A stretch of 22,881 nucleotides of DNA, from the IMG/VR virus record IMGVR_UViG_3300048121_001641, positions 1-22,881 of that record; one strand, given 5' to 3'. Origin of the DNA: a virus. The notes under the pieces were generated by a model. That model searched no databases. It was not told where the DNA came from and saw nothing but the letters and a program-made list of their open reading frames with translations. This document shows, piece by piece, positions 1 through 5,887 of this stretch. How positions within the stretch are numbered: position 1 is the stretch's first letter; each line of letters starts with the position of its first letter. The position numbers were made by a program, and so were the translations under genes.

Positions 1-2
1 CC

Positions 3-212
3 ACATACAAGGGGTCTCCGTATATCTATTCTTTGTATCTTTGGCATATGGATATCACAATAATATTCCAACCACCTTTATCATTGATGGTAGGTTTTGA
101 GTTCTTAAGAAGTGGTAAGGAGGTAGACGGTTTTGTTCTACATCTTGCTCTTTTTAGTATAGAATTAGACTGGAGATCTGATGAGAATAGTGGGGGGATG
201 GTGATAAGATAG
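3..212 (+). CDS. C-terminal end of an unidentified protein (partial)
   Basis: An open frame enters from the left edge and ends at TAG 210-212, giving 69 residues with no stop. There is an internal ATG at 48, but the frame is open before it and composition does not change, so the true start is probably outside the window. The residues are rich in aromatic and hydrophobic amino acids (for example SLYLWHMDITIIFQPP and ALFSIELDW), with no signal peptide or recognisable motif. The pattern resembles small beta-rich hypothetical proteins of phages, but I cannot name a family. It ends 20 bases before groEL and could be read in the same transcript. Confidence 0.5.
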   Translation, partial: TYKGSPYIYSLYLWHMDITIIFQPPLSLMVGFEFLRSGKEVDGFVLHLALFSIELDWRSDENSGGMVIR

Positions 213-232
213 AAATTAAATAAAATAAAATC

Positions 233-1840
233 ATGATCGAGAAGTATGTTGACTTCGGTGCAGAAGCTGGAGACAAATTAATTGAGGGTATCAATACTCT
301 CGCAAACGCTGTGAAAACAACTTTAGGGGCAGCAGGAAAAACAGTAATCATAGAGAACGAATTTGGTAGGGCACACGTCACTAAAGATGGTGTTACTGTA
401 GCTAAGAGCATCAACCTAACTCATCCTGTTATGCACATAGGAGCAGAGATTATTCGTGAGGCATCTATTAAGACCGCTGACAAGGCAGGAGATGGTACAA
501 CCACCTCTGTAGTCCTCGGACAGAAGTTAATCGAACTAGCAGTCGCTAAAGTGCGTTCTGACGACAAGATGAATGTTAGCGAATTCAGAGACAATCTAGA
601 TATGTTATCTAATAAGGTAATCGACTATATAGACGAAAACAAGAAGAAGGTAACAAAAAAAGATCTTGCTAACGTAGCATCGATATCAGCAAACAACGAC
701 AAGGAGCTGGGATCTATTATAGCAGACGCATTTAACAAGGTTGGATCAGATGGTGCTGTGTCAGTAGAGACATCCCCCACAAACAATACATACGTAAAGG
801 TGGTGGAAGGTACAAGAATGAAGAGAGGATATATAAGTCCGTATTTAATAACAGACAAAGAAAAGTCTACCTCAACACTAGAGAACCCATTTGTATTGTT
901 ATCAGACAAGAAGGTGTCTAAGTGGGATGATATTAAATTTTACCTTGAAGTATCTATCACAAAAAAACGACCTATATTAATTGTAGCCGATATTGATCAG
1001 GCTGTAATGGCAAACATAAACACCAACAAGCTACGAGGAGCTCTTGACATTAATGTGGTGGCTCCTGAGGGAGTGGGCAATAATCGCCTGGAGTTACTTA
1101 ATGACTTAGCCGTAATGACAGGGGCTGTCGTAGTTTCTGATGACACTGGTGTGGATTGGAATAATATGAGTCTAGATAACCTGGGTTCAGCGAAGAAGGT
1201 AACCTCATCTGCAGGACAAACTATCATTACATTGAATGGTTCTACCAAAGATGAAGTTAAGAAGCAAGCAGAGACCGTTAGAGCGATTCTAGAGAACAAA
1301 GAAGATAAACCTAACATATGGCACCACAAAGATCGTTTATCACGATTAGCAGGCGGTGTAGCGACTATATATGTAGGTGCGTATACAGAAGTTGAGTTAA
1401 AGGAAAAGAAAGACCGTGTAGATGATGCTATAAGTGCTACACGAGCTGCTCTTGAAGAAGGGGTAGTTCCAGGAGGTGGGTCTTCGCTTCTGCATGCGAG
1501 CTCACATATACTATCAGAGTATAGAGGTAAGAAACTTACTAAGACCTTAGATGCTGCTATAGAAACTATATGCTTCGCATTGTTGTCACCTATTGAAACA
1601 ATAATGACTAACTCTGGATTGGATTTAGTGGATGTAGATGAAAAGGTAAGAGAGATAGGAGAGCGTGGATTTAAAATAGGATACGATGTCAAGAAACGAG
1701 AAATCGTTGACATGTATAAGTCTGGAGTAATTGATCCTGCTAAGGTGACTAAGAATGCATTCTCAAACGCAATGTCTGTTGCACAGATTGTATTACAGAC
1801 AAACTGTATAGTAACTAACAAGAGAGAAGACAAGTCATGA
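233..1840 (+). CDS. groEL: Phage-encoded chaperonin GroEL (Cpn60)
   Basis: A 535-residue group I chaperonin. It would form the ATP-driven folding ring and work with a GroES cap in the host cytoplasm. Seen directly: the equatorial ATP-site signature AGDGTTTSVV puts the catalytic aspartate at D87; TKDGVTVAK gives D52; and DRVDDAISATRAALEEG gives D397/D398. D52, D87 and D398 carry the same numbers as the key E. coli GroEL aspartates. VVPGGGSSLL also matches the family. The apical domain is more divergent: the usual KAPGFGDRRKAML stretch reads VVAPEGVGNNRLELL. The C-terminus ends in TNKREDKS and lacks the Gly-Gly-Met tail of cellular GroEL. The start has an A-rich leader (215-232). Its stop overlaps the groES start by ATGA at 1837-1840, so the two are probably translationally coupled. 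Fully intact, not a remnant. Confidence 0.96.
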   Translation: MIEKYVDFGAEAGDKLIEGINTLANAVKTTLGAAGKTVIIENEFGRAHVTKDGVTVAKSINLTHPVMHIGAEIIREASIKTADKAGDGTTTSVVLGQKLIELAVAKVRSDDKMNVSEFRDNLDMLSNKVIDYIDENKKKVTKKDLANVASISANNDKELGSIIADAFNKVGSDGAVSVETSPTNNTYVKVVEGTRMKRGYISPYLITDKEKSTSTLENPFVLLSDKKVSKWDDIKFYLEVSITKKRPILIVADIDQAVMANINTNKLRGALDINVVAPEGVGNNRLELLNDLAVMTGAVVVSDDTGVDWNNMSLDNLGSAKKVTSSAGQTIITLNGSTKDEVKKQAETVRAILENKEDKPNIWHHKDRLSRLAGGVATIYVGAYTEVELKEKKDRVDDAISATRAALEEGVVPGGGSSLLHASSHILSEYRGKKLTKTLDAAIETICFALLSPIETIMTNSGLDLVDVDEKVREIGERGFKIGYDVKKREIVDMYKSGVIDPAKVTKNAFSNAMSVAQIVLQTNCIVTNKREDKS

Positions 1841-2094
1841 AAGCGTTAGGAGACAAAGTACTACTGAAAAGAGTAGAAGAAGAAGTAAAAGACAGTTTAG
1901 GTTTGGTAGTAACCGAACTAACAGATAAAGACGTTAGACATAAGCGAGCTGCTGTAGTTAGTGTGGGTGACAAAGTAGTTGGACTAAATGAAGGAGACGA
2001 AGTGTTGTATGATATGGCAGCTGGCTCTAGCGTTAGAATTAAAGGACAGACCTATATAATTATACCAGAATTCAAGATAGATATACTGCTCTAG
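1837..2094 (+). CDS. groES: Phage-encoded co-chaperonin GroES (Cpn10)
   Basis: An 85-residue Cpn10-family protein, expected to form the seven-subunit lid of the GroEL chamber. It starts like the family (LGDKVLLKRVEEE, residues 4-16). The segment EVKDSLGLVVTELTDKD (about residues 16-32) lies where the mobile loop sits, with GLVV (22-25) in place of the GroEL-contacting GIVL. It then follows the family fold through VVSVGD, NEGDEVLYD and a terminal IIIPEFKIDIL. Compared with E. coli GroES (97 residues), the stretch between VSVGD and EGDEV is about nine residues short, which removes most of the roof hairpin; T4 gp31 also lacks this hairpin. It is coupled to groEL by a 4-base overlap. The order groEL-groES is the reverse of the usual bacterial groES-groEL operon. 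Confidence 0.9.
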   Translation: MKALGDKVLLKRVEEEVKDSLGLVVTELTDKDVRHKRAAVVSVGDKVVGLNEGDEVLYDMAAGSSVRIKGQTYIIIPEFKIDILL

Positions 2095-2100
2095 TTTCTC

Positions 2101-2841
2101 ATGTTACTATTTGAATTCGAAAACGATGATCTGGTCCTGGAAACTGATCATGATTTCCGAGGACTGGATTTCGTTTTTTATGACAAACCATTTGACCACT
2201 ATTCTTTAAAAACTATATCTAAACGTATACAGTCGTTTGATGAGCTGGAATACTATGCAGAGGTTTTATTGTATTTAAATCCAGATATAGATAAGGATCT
2301 TTTCATTGGTATATTTAGATGGCTCGGTAGCCGAGACAGTAAAAAAAGCATACGAACATATAGTAAAGCCAGAATAGAACACGCTCTGGAAAAAAAATAT
2401 TTTGAACGGCAAAAGCCGTTTTGTAGAAGACCAAGGCGTGTGGTGTTTAATCCTGATATTATTATTCGTGTAGAAGAGAAGATTGCTATCGCTGCCCACA
2501 TCGTAAAACGATCCCCTTCATTTACAAAGGATGATGTTTTTAAGGCTTTGTTATCTTTGAGATCGAGAATGAAAGTCGTTACTGTTAAGACAATATCTAA
2601 GGAGATTCTATGTAGTCCAAGTACTGTGTCTAGAATTTTAGACGATGATTTAAAAAAGACTATGAAAGAATTTAATTACGAAACAAGAAAAGAACTCAAA
2701 TTAAGAGTGTTACTAGAAAACATAGAACTTTTAACAAGCAACGGAGATTCGATCAAGGTGAGGGCATTAAAAGAAATGACTTCTATTAGAGACTACAGCC
2801 TTATAAAAGAAGCTATTGATCGTTATCTTGAGGATCATTAA
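2101..2841 (+). CDS. Helix-turn-helix protein of unknown role
   Basis: A 246-residue soluble protein that I do not recognise as a named family. The middle is basic (KPFCRRPRRVVF, residues 105-116). Residues about 161-190 (TVKTISKEILCSPSTVSRIL and following) read as a helix-turn-helix of the kind in which the second helix follows SPSTVSR, so DNA binding is likely. The C-terminal 55 residues are predicted helical and amphipathic. The N-terminus (MLLFEFENDDLVLETDHDF) is acidic. The start lies 6 bases after the groES stop, so it probably belongs to the chaperonin transcript. Its last 29 bases overlap, antisense, the end of the minus-strand winged-helix gene. It could be a transcription regulator or a phage replication or packaging accessory; the sequence does not decide. 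Confidence 0.75.
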   Translation: MLLFEFENDDLVLETDHDFRGLDFVFYDKPFDHYSLKTISKRIQSFDELEYYAEVLLYLNPDIDKDLFIGIFRWLGSRDSKKSIRTYSKARIEHALEKKYFERQKPFCRRPRRVVFNPDIIIRVEEKIAIAAHIVKRSPSFTKDDVFKALLSLRSRMKVVTVKTISKEILCSPSTVSRILDDDLKKTMKEFNYETRKELKLRVLLENIELLTSNGDSIKVRALKEMTSIRDYSLIKEAIDRYLEDH

Positions 2842-3310
2842 GCTTCCTATTCATCTTCTCTATAATCCTTTTATATATTTTATCTGTGAAGGACGCATCT
2901 TTCGAGAACATAGGATTAGACCTAGGGTTTTCAGATATAGGTTCTTTTTTAGTAAGCTTCTTATAAGTCAGGTTACATATGTATTTAGCCTGGTGTGTTA
3001 GATCATATAGCTTAGACTCCCTTCCTTGCTTTTTCCTGTAGATATATATAAAGCCACGATCCATCATTTTCTTTAACTTACCCTTATCCCAGTCAGATAA
3101 ATTTGCATATTGAAAAAAATAGTCTCTAGTAAAAGGACCACAACTATACAGATGAAGTAGTATCTCTAACTCCCCTAAAGTGATTTCGTATTTTTTCTGT
3201 ATGTAGTATCTTACAACTTTCCAGTCTTTAAGAAAATCTTCTTGCCTTTCATTTAATTGGTATATTTTTTTCTTCCTTCTTTTCTTTTTTACCGAAATTG
3301 TTTTAATCAT
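2813..3310 (-). CDS. Winged-helix (MarR-like) DNA-binding regulator
   Basis: The only minus-strand gene. I choose ATG 3310-3308 (165 residues) over the TTG at 3331-3329, because that TTG lies inside a candidate -7 box. The N-terminus is strongly basic (VKKKRRKKKIYQ). Residues about 20-105 match the MarR layout: a long helix (RQEDFLKDWKVVRYYIQ), then EITLGELEILLHLYSCGPFT, a recognition region (NLSDWDKGKLKKMMDRG) and a wing (FIYIYRKKQGRESKLYDLT), followed by a dimerisation-type helix. The C-terminal part (KEPISENPRSNPMFS, then a basic helix) is an extra tail. It is convergent with the HTH gene and divergent from the small-gene cluster, where a switch-like intergenic region lies. Likely a transcription regulator of this phage; its effector and targets are unknown. 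Confidence 0.82.
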   Translation of the reverse strand: MIKTISVKKKRRKKKIYQLNERQEDFLKDWKVVRYYIQKKYEITLGELEILLHLYSCGPFTRDYFFQYANLSDWDKGKLKKMMDRGFIYIYRKKQGRESKLYDLTHQAKYICNLTYKKLTKKEPISENPRSNPMFSKDASFTDKIYKRIIEKMNRKLNDPQDNDQ

Positions 3311-3328
3311 ACACAGGGTTTTACCTCT

Positions 3329-3336
3329 CAAATGTA
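3329..3336 (-). promoter_or_regulatory. Candidate Bacteroidota -7 box for the winged-helix gene
   Basis: Read on the minus strand this is TACATTTG, a full match to the TAnnTTTG -7 element of Bacteroidota promoters. It would start transcription roughly 10-15 bases before the ATG at 3310. I see no clear TTTG -33 element at the expected distance, so it is a partial promoter. Confidence 0.45.
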
Positions 3337-3345
3337 CGATAAAAA

Positions 3346-3374
3346 TATCCTTATATTTGTAGGATAAAATATAA
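3346..3374. promoter_or_regulatory. Candidate operator: two interleaved inverted repeats
   Basis: Two dyads sit over the plus-strand -7 box. TATCCT (3346-3351) pairs with AGGATA (3361-3366) across 9 bases, and TTATATTT (3351-3358) pairs with AAATATAA (3367-3374) across 8 bases. A third GATA-type half site is at 3338-3341. They lie in the only divergent intergenic region, next to a winged-helix regulator gene. MarR-family dimers bind such palindromes, so autoregulation is a fair inference. The AT-rich base composition makes chance dyads easy, hence the modest confidence. Confidence 0.4.
3352..3359 (+). promoter_or_regulatory. Candidate Bacteroidota -7 box for the small-gene cluster
   Basis: TATATTTG matches the TAnnTTTG consensus and lies 19 bases before the ATG at 3379. 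The expected -33 region (around 3325-3335) has no TTTG. It is positioned to drive the plus-strand cluster starting at 3379 and overlaps the candidate operator. Confidence 0.5.
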
Positions 3375-3378
3375 AGTT

Positions 3379-3552
3379 ATGCCAGACAATTATTATAAGC
3401 CAGTAGGTCATAAAGACTACGGTAAAATGGGACCTTATAACAAAAAGAAAAAAGACTTGGGAACTAGTGAAGGACCTTTTGGAACTATTAGAAGAACTAG
3501 AAAACCAGTCGTTAATGATGTGGAAGTCGTAAAGAAAAGAAAAAGAGGATGA
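3379..3552 (+). CDS. Small basic protein (57 aa), unknown
   Basis: ATG 3379 to TGA 3552. The product is short, basic and rich in Tyr and Lys at the start (MPDNYYKPVGHKDYGKMGPY), followed by NKKKKDLGTSEGPFGTIRRT and a basic end (VVKKRKRG). There is no membrane segment. It is the first gene after the divergent promoter region, and its stop overlaps the next start by ATGA (3549-3552), which strongly supports that it is translated. Function unknown; a nucleic-acid-binding or virion-associated peptide would fit the charge, but this is inference. Confidence 0.65.
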   Translation: MPDNYYKPVGHKDYGKMGPYNKKKKDLGTSEGPFGTIRRTRKPVVNDVEVVKKRKRG

Positions 3553-3710
3553 AACACAAAGGTCTTGGGGATACGGTACATGCAGTGACAAAAGCCACTG
3601 GAATAAAAGCTATTGTAGATGCAGGCTCAAAAGCATTTAACAAGCCTTGTGGGTGTAACAGACGTAGAAAGACTTTAAACGAATTATTTCCTTATGGCAA
3701 AAAGAGCTGA
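3549..3710 (+). CDS. Small CxC-containing protein (53 aa)
   Basis: ATG 3549 overlaps the preceding stop by 4 bases; TGA at 3708-3710. The sequence runs KGLGDTVHAVTKATGIKAIV, then KPCGCNRRRKTLNELFPYG. The combination of a GLGDT-type start, an ATGI(K) helix and a CGCxxRRxxLNxxFPY end resembles a small protein I associate with marine phage genomes, with no known function. The Cys-Gly-Cys pair could bind metal or form disulfides. Its last 17 bases overlap the next gene in another frame. Confidence 0.7.
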   Translation: MKHKGLGDTVHAVTKATGIKAIVDAGSKAFNKPCGCNRRRKTLNELFPYGKKS

Positions 3711-3993
3711 CAAATCATCAATGCCTTGCAATAAACCTAGAAAAAGCACTAGTGCAGGTAAGAAGAAAATGGTAAAGGCTTGTTCAGGAGGTCAAGAGAA
3801 GATCATACACTTTGGTGCTAGTGGTTATGGACATAACTATTCTGCTGCTGCTAGAAAGTCTTTTAAGGCTAGACACAAATGCAGTACAGCAACTAACAAG
3901 CTTACAGCGAGATACTGGGCTTGTAAAAATTTATGGGCTGGAAAAGGAGGGTCCACCAAATCATCTCCTAAAAGTAAAAAAGGAAAATATTAG
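3694..3993 (+). CDS. Small Lys/Cys-rich protein (99 aa), conserved phage type
   Basis: A very basic 99-residue protein with five cysteines (MPCNKPRK, VKACSGG, RHKCSTATNK, RYWACKNLW). The central part HFGASGYGHNYSAAARKSFK and the RHKCSTA...LTARYWACKNLWAG stretch are a signature I recognise from hypothetical proteins of marine phages and some large DNA viruses, where the function is not established. The end is low-complexity Ser/Lys (KSSPKSKKGKY). There is no membrane segment. The start overlaps the previous gene. The spaced Cys residues suggest a small metal-stabilised fold, and the charge suggests DNA or cell-surface contact; both are inference. Confidence 0.75.
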   Translation: MAKRADKSSMPCNKPRKSTSAGKKKMVKACSGGQEKIIHFGASGYGHNYSAAARKSFKARHKCSTATNKLTARYWACKNLWAGKGGSTKSSPKSKKGKY

Positions 3994-3995
3994 TT

Positions 3996-4106
3996 ATGGC
4001 AAGAAAGAAAATGAAAAACCCTTGTTGGAAAGGATATGAAGCTATAGGGATGAAAACAAAGAACGGAAAAAAAGTACCTAACTGTGTCCCAAAAAAGAAA
4101 GGATAA
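3996..4106 (+). CDS. Micro-protein (36 aa) with VPNCVP motif
   Basis: ATG 3996 to TAA 4106, two bases after the previous stop. The peptide is NPCWKGYEAIGMKTKNGKKV followed by PNCVPKKKG. This C-W-x-G-Y...GMK.KNGKxVPNCVP pattern is one I recognise from many marine phage proteins, sometimes as a free peptide and sometimes as the tail of a longer protein. Two cysteines about 20 residues apart could form a disulfide or metal site. The role is unknown. The motif match makes it very likely to be a real gene despite its size. Confidence 0.7.
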   Translation: MARKKMKNPCWKGYEAIGMKTKNGKKVPNCVPKKKG

Positions 4107-4129
4107 TTTAAATCGAAAAAAGAGTGACT

Positions 4130-4444
4130 ATGGAAATTACATATATTTTATTTGCAGTAATCATACTGCTAATCATCGTTAACGTATCTGCTATTTGGTT
4201 GACCAAAAAAGGTTTAACTAAAGACGATAACAATAACATGATCCCAGACATCTTGGAGGAAAAGTTTAATGACCTAAAAGAAGATGTTTCTATCAGGGTT
4301 GATAGAGTTGGTGAAGAGCTAAAGGATGTTGGAAAAGCCATCAAAGAAGTTGGTAATCAAATAGGTGACATTCCTAAAGCTGCTACAGGGAAAACAAGAC
4401 CAGGTCGTAAACCAAAAAAAAATAATAATCATGGAAAAGCCTAA
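4130..4444 (+). CDS. Small single-pass membrane protein (104 aa)
   Basis: I choose ATG 4130 over the GTG at 4124. Residues about 3-23 (TYILFAVIILLIIVNVSAIW) form one hydrophobic helix, followed by LTKKGL, an acidic then amphipathic region with heptad-like spacing (EEKFNDLKEDVSIRVDRVGE, LKDVGKAIKEVG), and a basic tail (GKTRPGRKPKKNNN). An N-terminal anchor with a coiled-coil exterior suits an inner-membrane accessory such as a spanin-like or holin-like protein of the lysis region, but there is no specific family match. Confidence 0.72.
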   Translation: MEITYILFAVIILLIIVNVSAIWLTKKGLTKDDNNNMIPDILEEKFNDLKEDVSIRVDRVGEELKDVGKAIKEVGNQIGDIPKAATGKTRPGRKPKKNNNHGKA

Positions 4445-4505
4445 ATGCACATGTGGAAACACAAGTAGTACCCTTGGGTATTGTGATGGTTCACATAATA
4501 AATAA
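4431..4505 (+). CDS. CDGSH-like mini-protein (24 aa)
   Basis: ATG 4431 starts 14 bases inside the preceding gene; TAA 4503-4505 shares its last A with the next ATG (TAATG). The whole product is MEKPKCTCGNTSS then TLGYCDGSHNK. It contains CxCxxT...CDGSH, the signature of CDGSH iron-sulfur proteins (mitoNEET type), in which three Cys and one His hold a 2Fe-2S cluster. The gap between T and the third Cys is six residues, against five in the classic pattern. At 24 residues it is little more than the motif itself. The tight overlaps on both sides support translation; cluster binding is inference. Confidence 0.55.
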   Translation: MEKPKCTCGNTSSTLGYCDGSHNK

Positions 4506-4660
4506 TGGAAGATTTGAAGATATACGGAATAAGTATAACTGCATTAAGCGGTAGTTTTATTGCTGAATTAAATCCACTTTTATCTACTCTAGTTTTAACT
4601 GCTACCCTAGTGTATACAATAATACAAATAGGAGAGAAACTTAAAAACAAAAAGGAATGA
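4505..4660 (+). CDS. Small membrane protein (51 aa), holin-like
   Basis: ATG 4505 overlaps the previous stop by one base; TGA 4658-4660 overlaps the next ATG (ATGA, 4657-4660). Residues about 7-41 are hydrophobic (YGISITALSGSFIA and NPLLSTLVLTATLVYTIIQI), giving one or two membrane helices, followed by a short basic tail (GEKLKNKKE). The size, charge and position next to an endolysin gene fit a small holin or antiholin, but this cannot be told apart from other small membrane peptides. Confidence 0.62.
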   Translation: MEDLKIYGISITALSGSFIAELNPLLSTLVLTATLVYTIIQIGEKLKNKKE

Positions 4661-4941
4661 GTAGTATAGATATTAATGGAGACGGTAAGGCAGACATTTC
4701 TATTAGTCTTCCACAAATTATTATGATAGCAAGTTTATTTGCTTCAGTAATAGGATCTTATTATACATTAAATAATAGGATAACATTGCTAGAAGAAGAA
4801 GTTTCTAAACTAAAATACAACCAAAAAGAATATACTTGGAAAAACCAAAGAGCATTAGAAGATGAGGTTAAAGCTATGAAGCTAGAGATGAGAGACTTCA
4901 TGAAAGACCTTGAGTGGATTCAGAAGAGTAAGAAAAGATGA
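4657..4941 (+). CDS. Membrane-anchored coiled-coil protein with EF-hand-like start (94 aa)
   Basis: The N-terminus carries DINGDGKADISIS, a calcium-loop-like DxNxDGxxD pattern that recurs at the start of small marine phage proteins. One membrane helix follows (PQIIMIASLFASVIGSYYTL, residues about 20-39), then a long charged coiled coil (LEEEVSKLKYNQKEY, LEDEVKAMKLEMRDFMKD) and a basic end (KSKKR). This is the plan of an inner-membrane spanin or of a holin accessory. It is translationally coupled to the 51-residue membrane protein, and the endolysin starts 4 bases after its stop. Confidence 0.72.
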   Translation: MSSIDINGDGKADISISLPQIIMIASLFASVIGSYYTLNNRITLLEEEVSKLKYNQKEYTWKNQRALEDEVKAMKLEMRDFMKDLEWIQKSKKR

Positions 4942-4944
4942 TAG

Positions 4945-5406
4945 ATGGAAAGGATCTCTAAACACATATCTTATGAAGAAGGAATTAGATCTAACACCGC
5001 TCTTAGAAGAGGCATAGATAATACTCCTGGACGTTATCATAAACAAAACATGGAGATAGTTGCTGATAAGATATTCGAACCTCTCAGGGAATGGGTTGGA
5101 GGACCTATAAAAATAAACAGCTTTTACAGATGTGAGGAATTAAACACCGCTATTGGTGGTTCTTCTAGTTCACAGCATTGCCAGGGTAGAGCGATTGACC
5201 TAGACGATACCTTTGGTCATAAAACCAATGCAGAAATGTTTCAGTACATCAAAGAAAATTTAAGCTTTGATCAACTTATCTGGGAATTTGGTGACGATAA
5301 CAATCCTGCATGGGTCCATGTGAGTTATGTGTCGCAAGACCAAAATAGACTTAGAGCCATGAAAGCTGAAAAAGTAAACGGAAAAACAACCTACTCAATA
5401 ATATAA
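4945..5406 (+). CDS. Peptidase M15-family endolysin
   Basis: A 153-residue zinc peptidase of the M15 (D-Ala-D-Ala carboxypeptidase / L,D-peptidase) type, expected to cut peptidoglycan cross-links at the end of infection. The zinc motif SxHxxGxAxD is seen as SSSQHCQGRAIDLD, giving ligands H78 and D85; the third, H125, lies in AWVHVSYV. Upstream, INSFYRCEELNTAIGG matches the family's conserved S(x)YR...LN..VGG region. There is no signal peptide, so export depends on a holin. It is flanked by membrane-protein genes on both sides, forming a lysis cassette. The length is normal for a single-domain phage M15 lysin, with no separate wall-binding domain. Confidence 0.92.
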   Translation: MERISKHISYEEGIRSNTALRRGIDNTPGRYHKQNMEIVADKIFEPLREWVGGPIKINSFYRCEELNTAIGGSSSSQHCQGRAIDLDDTFGHKTNAEMFQYIKENLSFDQLIWEFGDDNNPAWVHVSYVSQDQNRLRAMKAEKVNGKTTYSII

Positions 5407-5425
5407 ACCTCAAAAAACACTTACT

Positions 5426-5845
5426 ATGACACTTCCTAAAAATGGCGTTGCCAGAGAGTTAAGAAGCTACATTGGTAGCCTTTTTATTTTTGTATTTATA
5501 ATTGGAATTATAATAACGTTTGTACAGTATCCTGTGCTAGAATCAAACAAAGAGATTGTACTAATGTTAATTGGATCTATAGCAGCTTCTATTCCTGTTC
5601 TTATAAGTGCTATAAGCGGTACTAAGCCAGACGATATTAATGCATTGAAAGCTGACGTTCAAAAAAGAGATCACACTATAGAAATGCTAGTTGAATCTAA
5701 AGATCATTTAGAGTCAATGGTTATAAATTTACAAAAAGAGATATTGTCAAACCAAGACACCATGATGGATAAAATCATCTTAAAGGCTGCAATGGATTAT
5801 GATGATAAGAACAATCCAAGCTGTAAATGTAAAGACAAGAAATAA
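5426..5845 (+). CDS. Two-TM coiled-coil membrane protein (139 aa)
   Basis: Two hydrophobic helices (residues about 15-36, IGSLFIFVFIIGIIITFVQY, and about 43-63, IVLMLIGSIAASIPVLISAI) are followed by a predicted coiled coil (about 70-110, DINALKADVQKRDHTIEMLV and on) and an end carrying two close cysteines (PSCKCKDKK). It lies just after the endolysin. The topology resembles holin or spanin-complex subunits, but no family motif is evident. An A/C-rich leader precedes the ATG at 5426. Confidence 0.7.
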   Translation: MTLPKNGVARELRSYIGSLFIFVFIIGIIITFVQYPVLESNKEIVLMLIGSIAASIPVLISAISGTKPDDINALKADVQKRDHTIEMLVESKDHLESMVINLQKEILSNQDTMMDKIILKAAMDYDDKNNPSCKCKDKK

Positions 5846-5848
5846 ATT

Positions 5849-5872
5849 GCTTGTTATACACGATAATCAAGC
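5849..5872. other. Possible hairpin between lysis genes
   Basis: GCTTGTTAT (5849-5857) can pair with ATAATCAAGC (5863-5872) around a 5-base loop, with one bulged T. It sits in the 42-base gap between two lysis-region genes. No T-run follows, so it is not a standard intrinsic terminator. It could be an RNA processing or attenuation structure, or chance. Confidence 0.25.
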
Positions 5873-5887
5873 TTAATAGGAAATAAA

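Noticed and set aside
997-1833. Minus-strand ORF of 278 codons
   Set aside because: It lies fully antisense to groEL, whose motifs are intact, and its product is low-complexity Ser/Leu/Thr with no family features.
3310-3331. Longer start (TTG 3331) for the winged-helix gene
   Set aside because: The TTG lies in the candidate -7 box, and the ATG at 3310 begins the basic N-terminus with a usable leader.
4124-4129. GTG start two codons upstream of the 104-aa membrane protein
   Set aside because: The adjacent ATG at 4130 starts directly before the membrane helix, and ATG is used at every other start here.
5849-5872. Intrinsic terminator after the 139-aa membrane gene
   Set aside because: The hairpin is AT-rich, has a bulge and is not followed by a T-run; kept only as a low-confidence structure.
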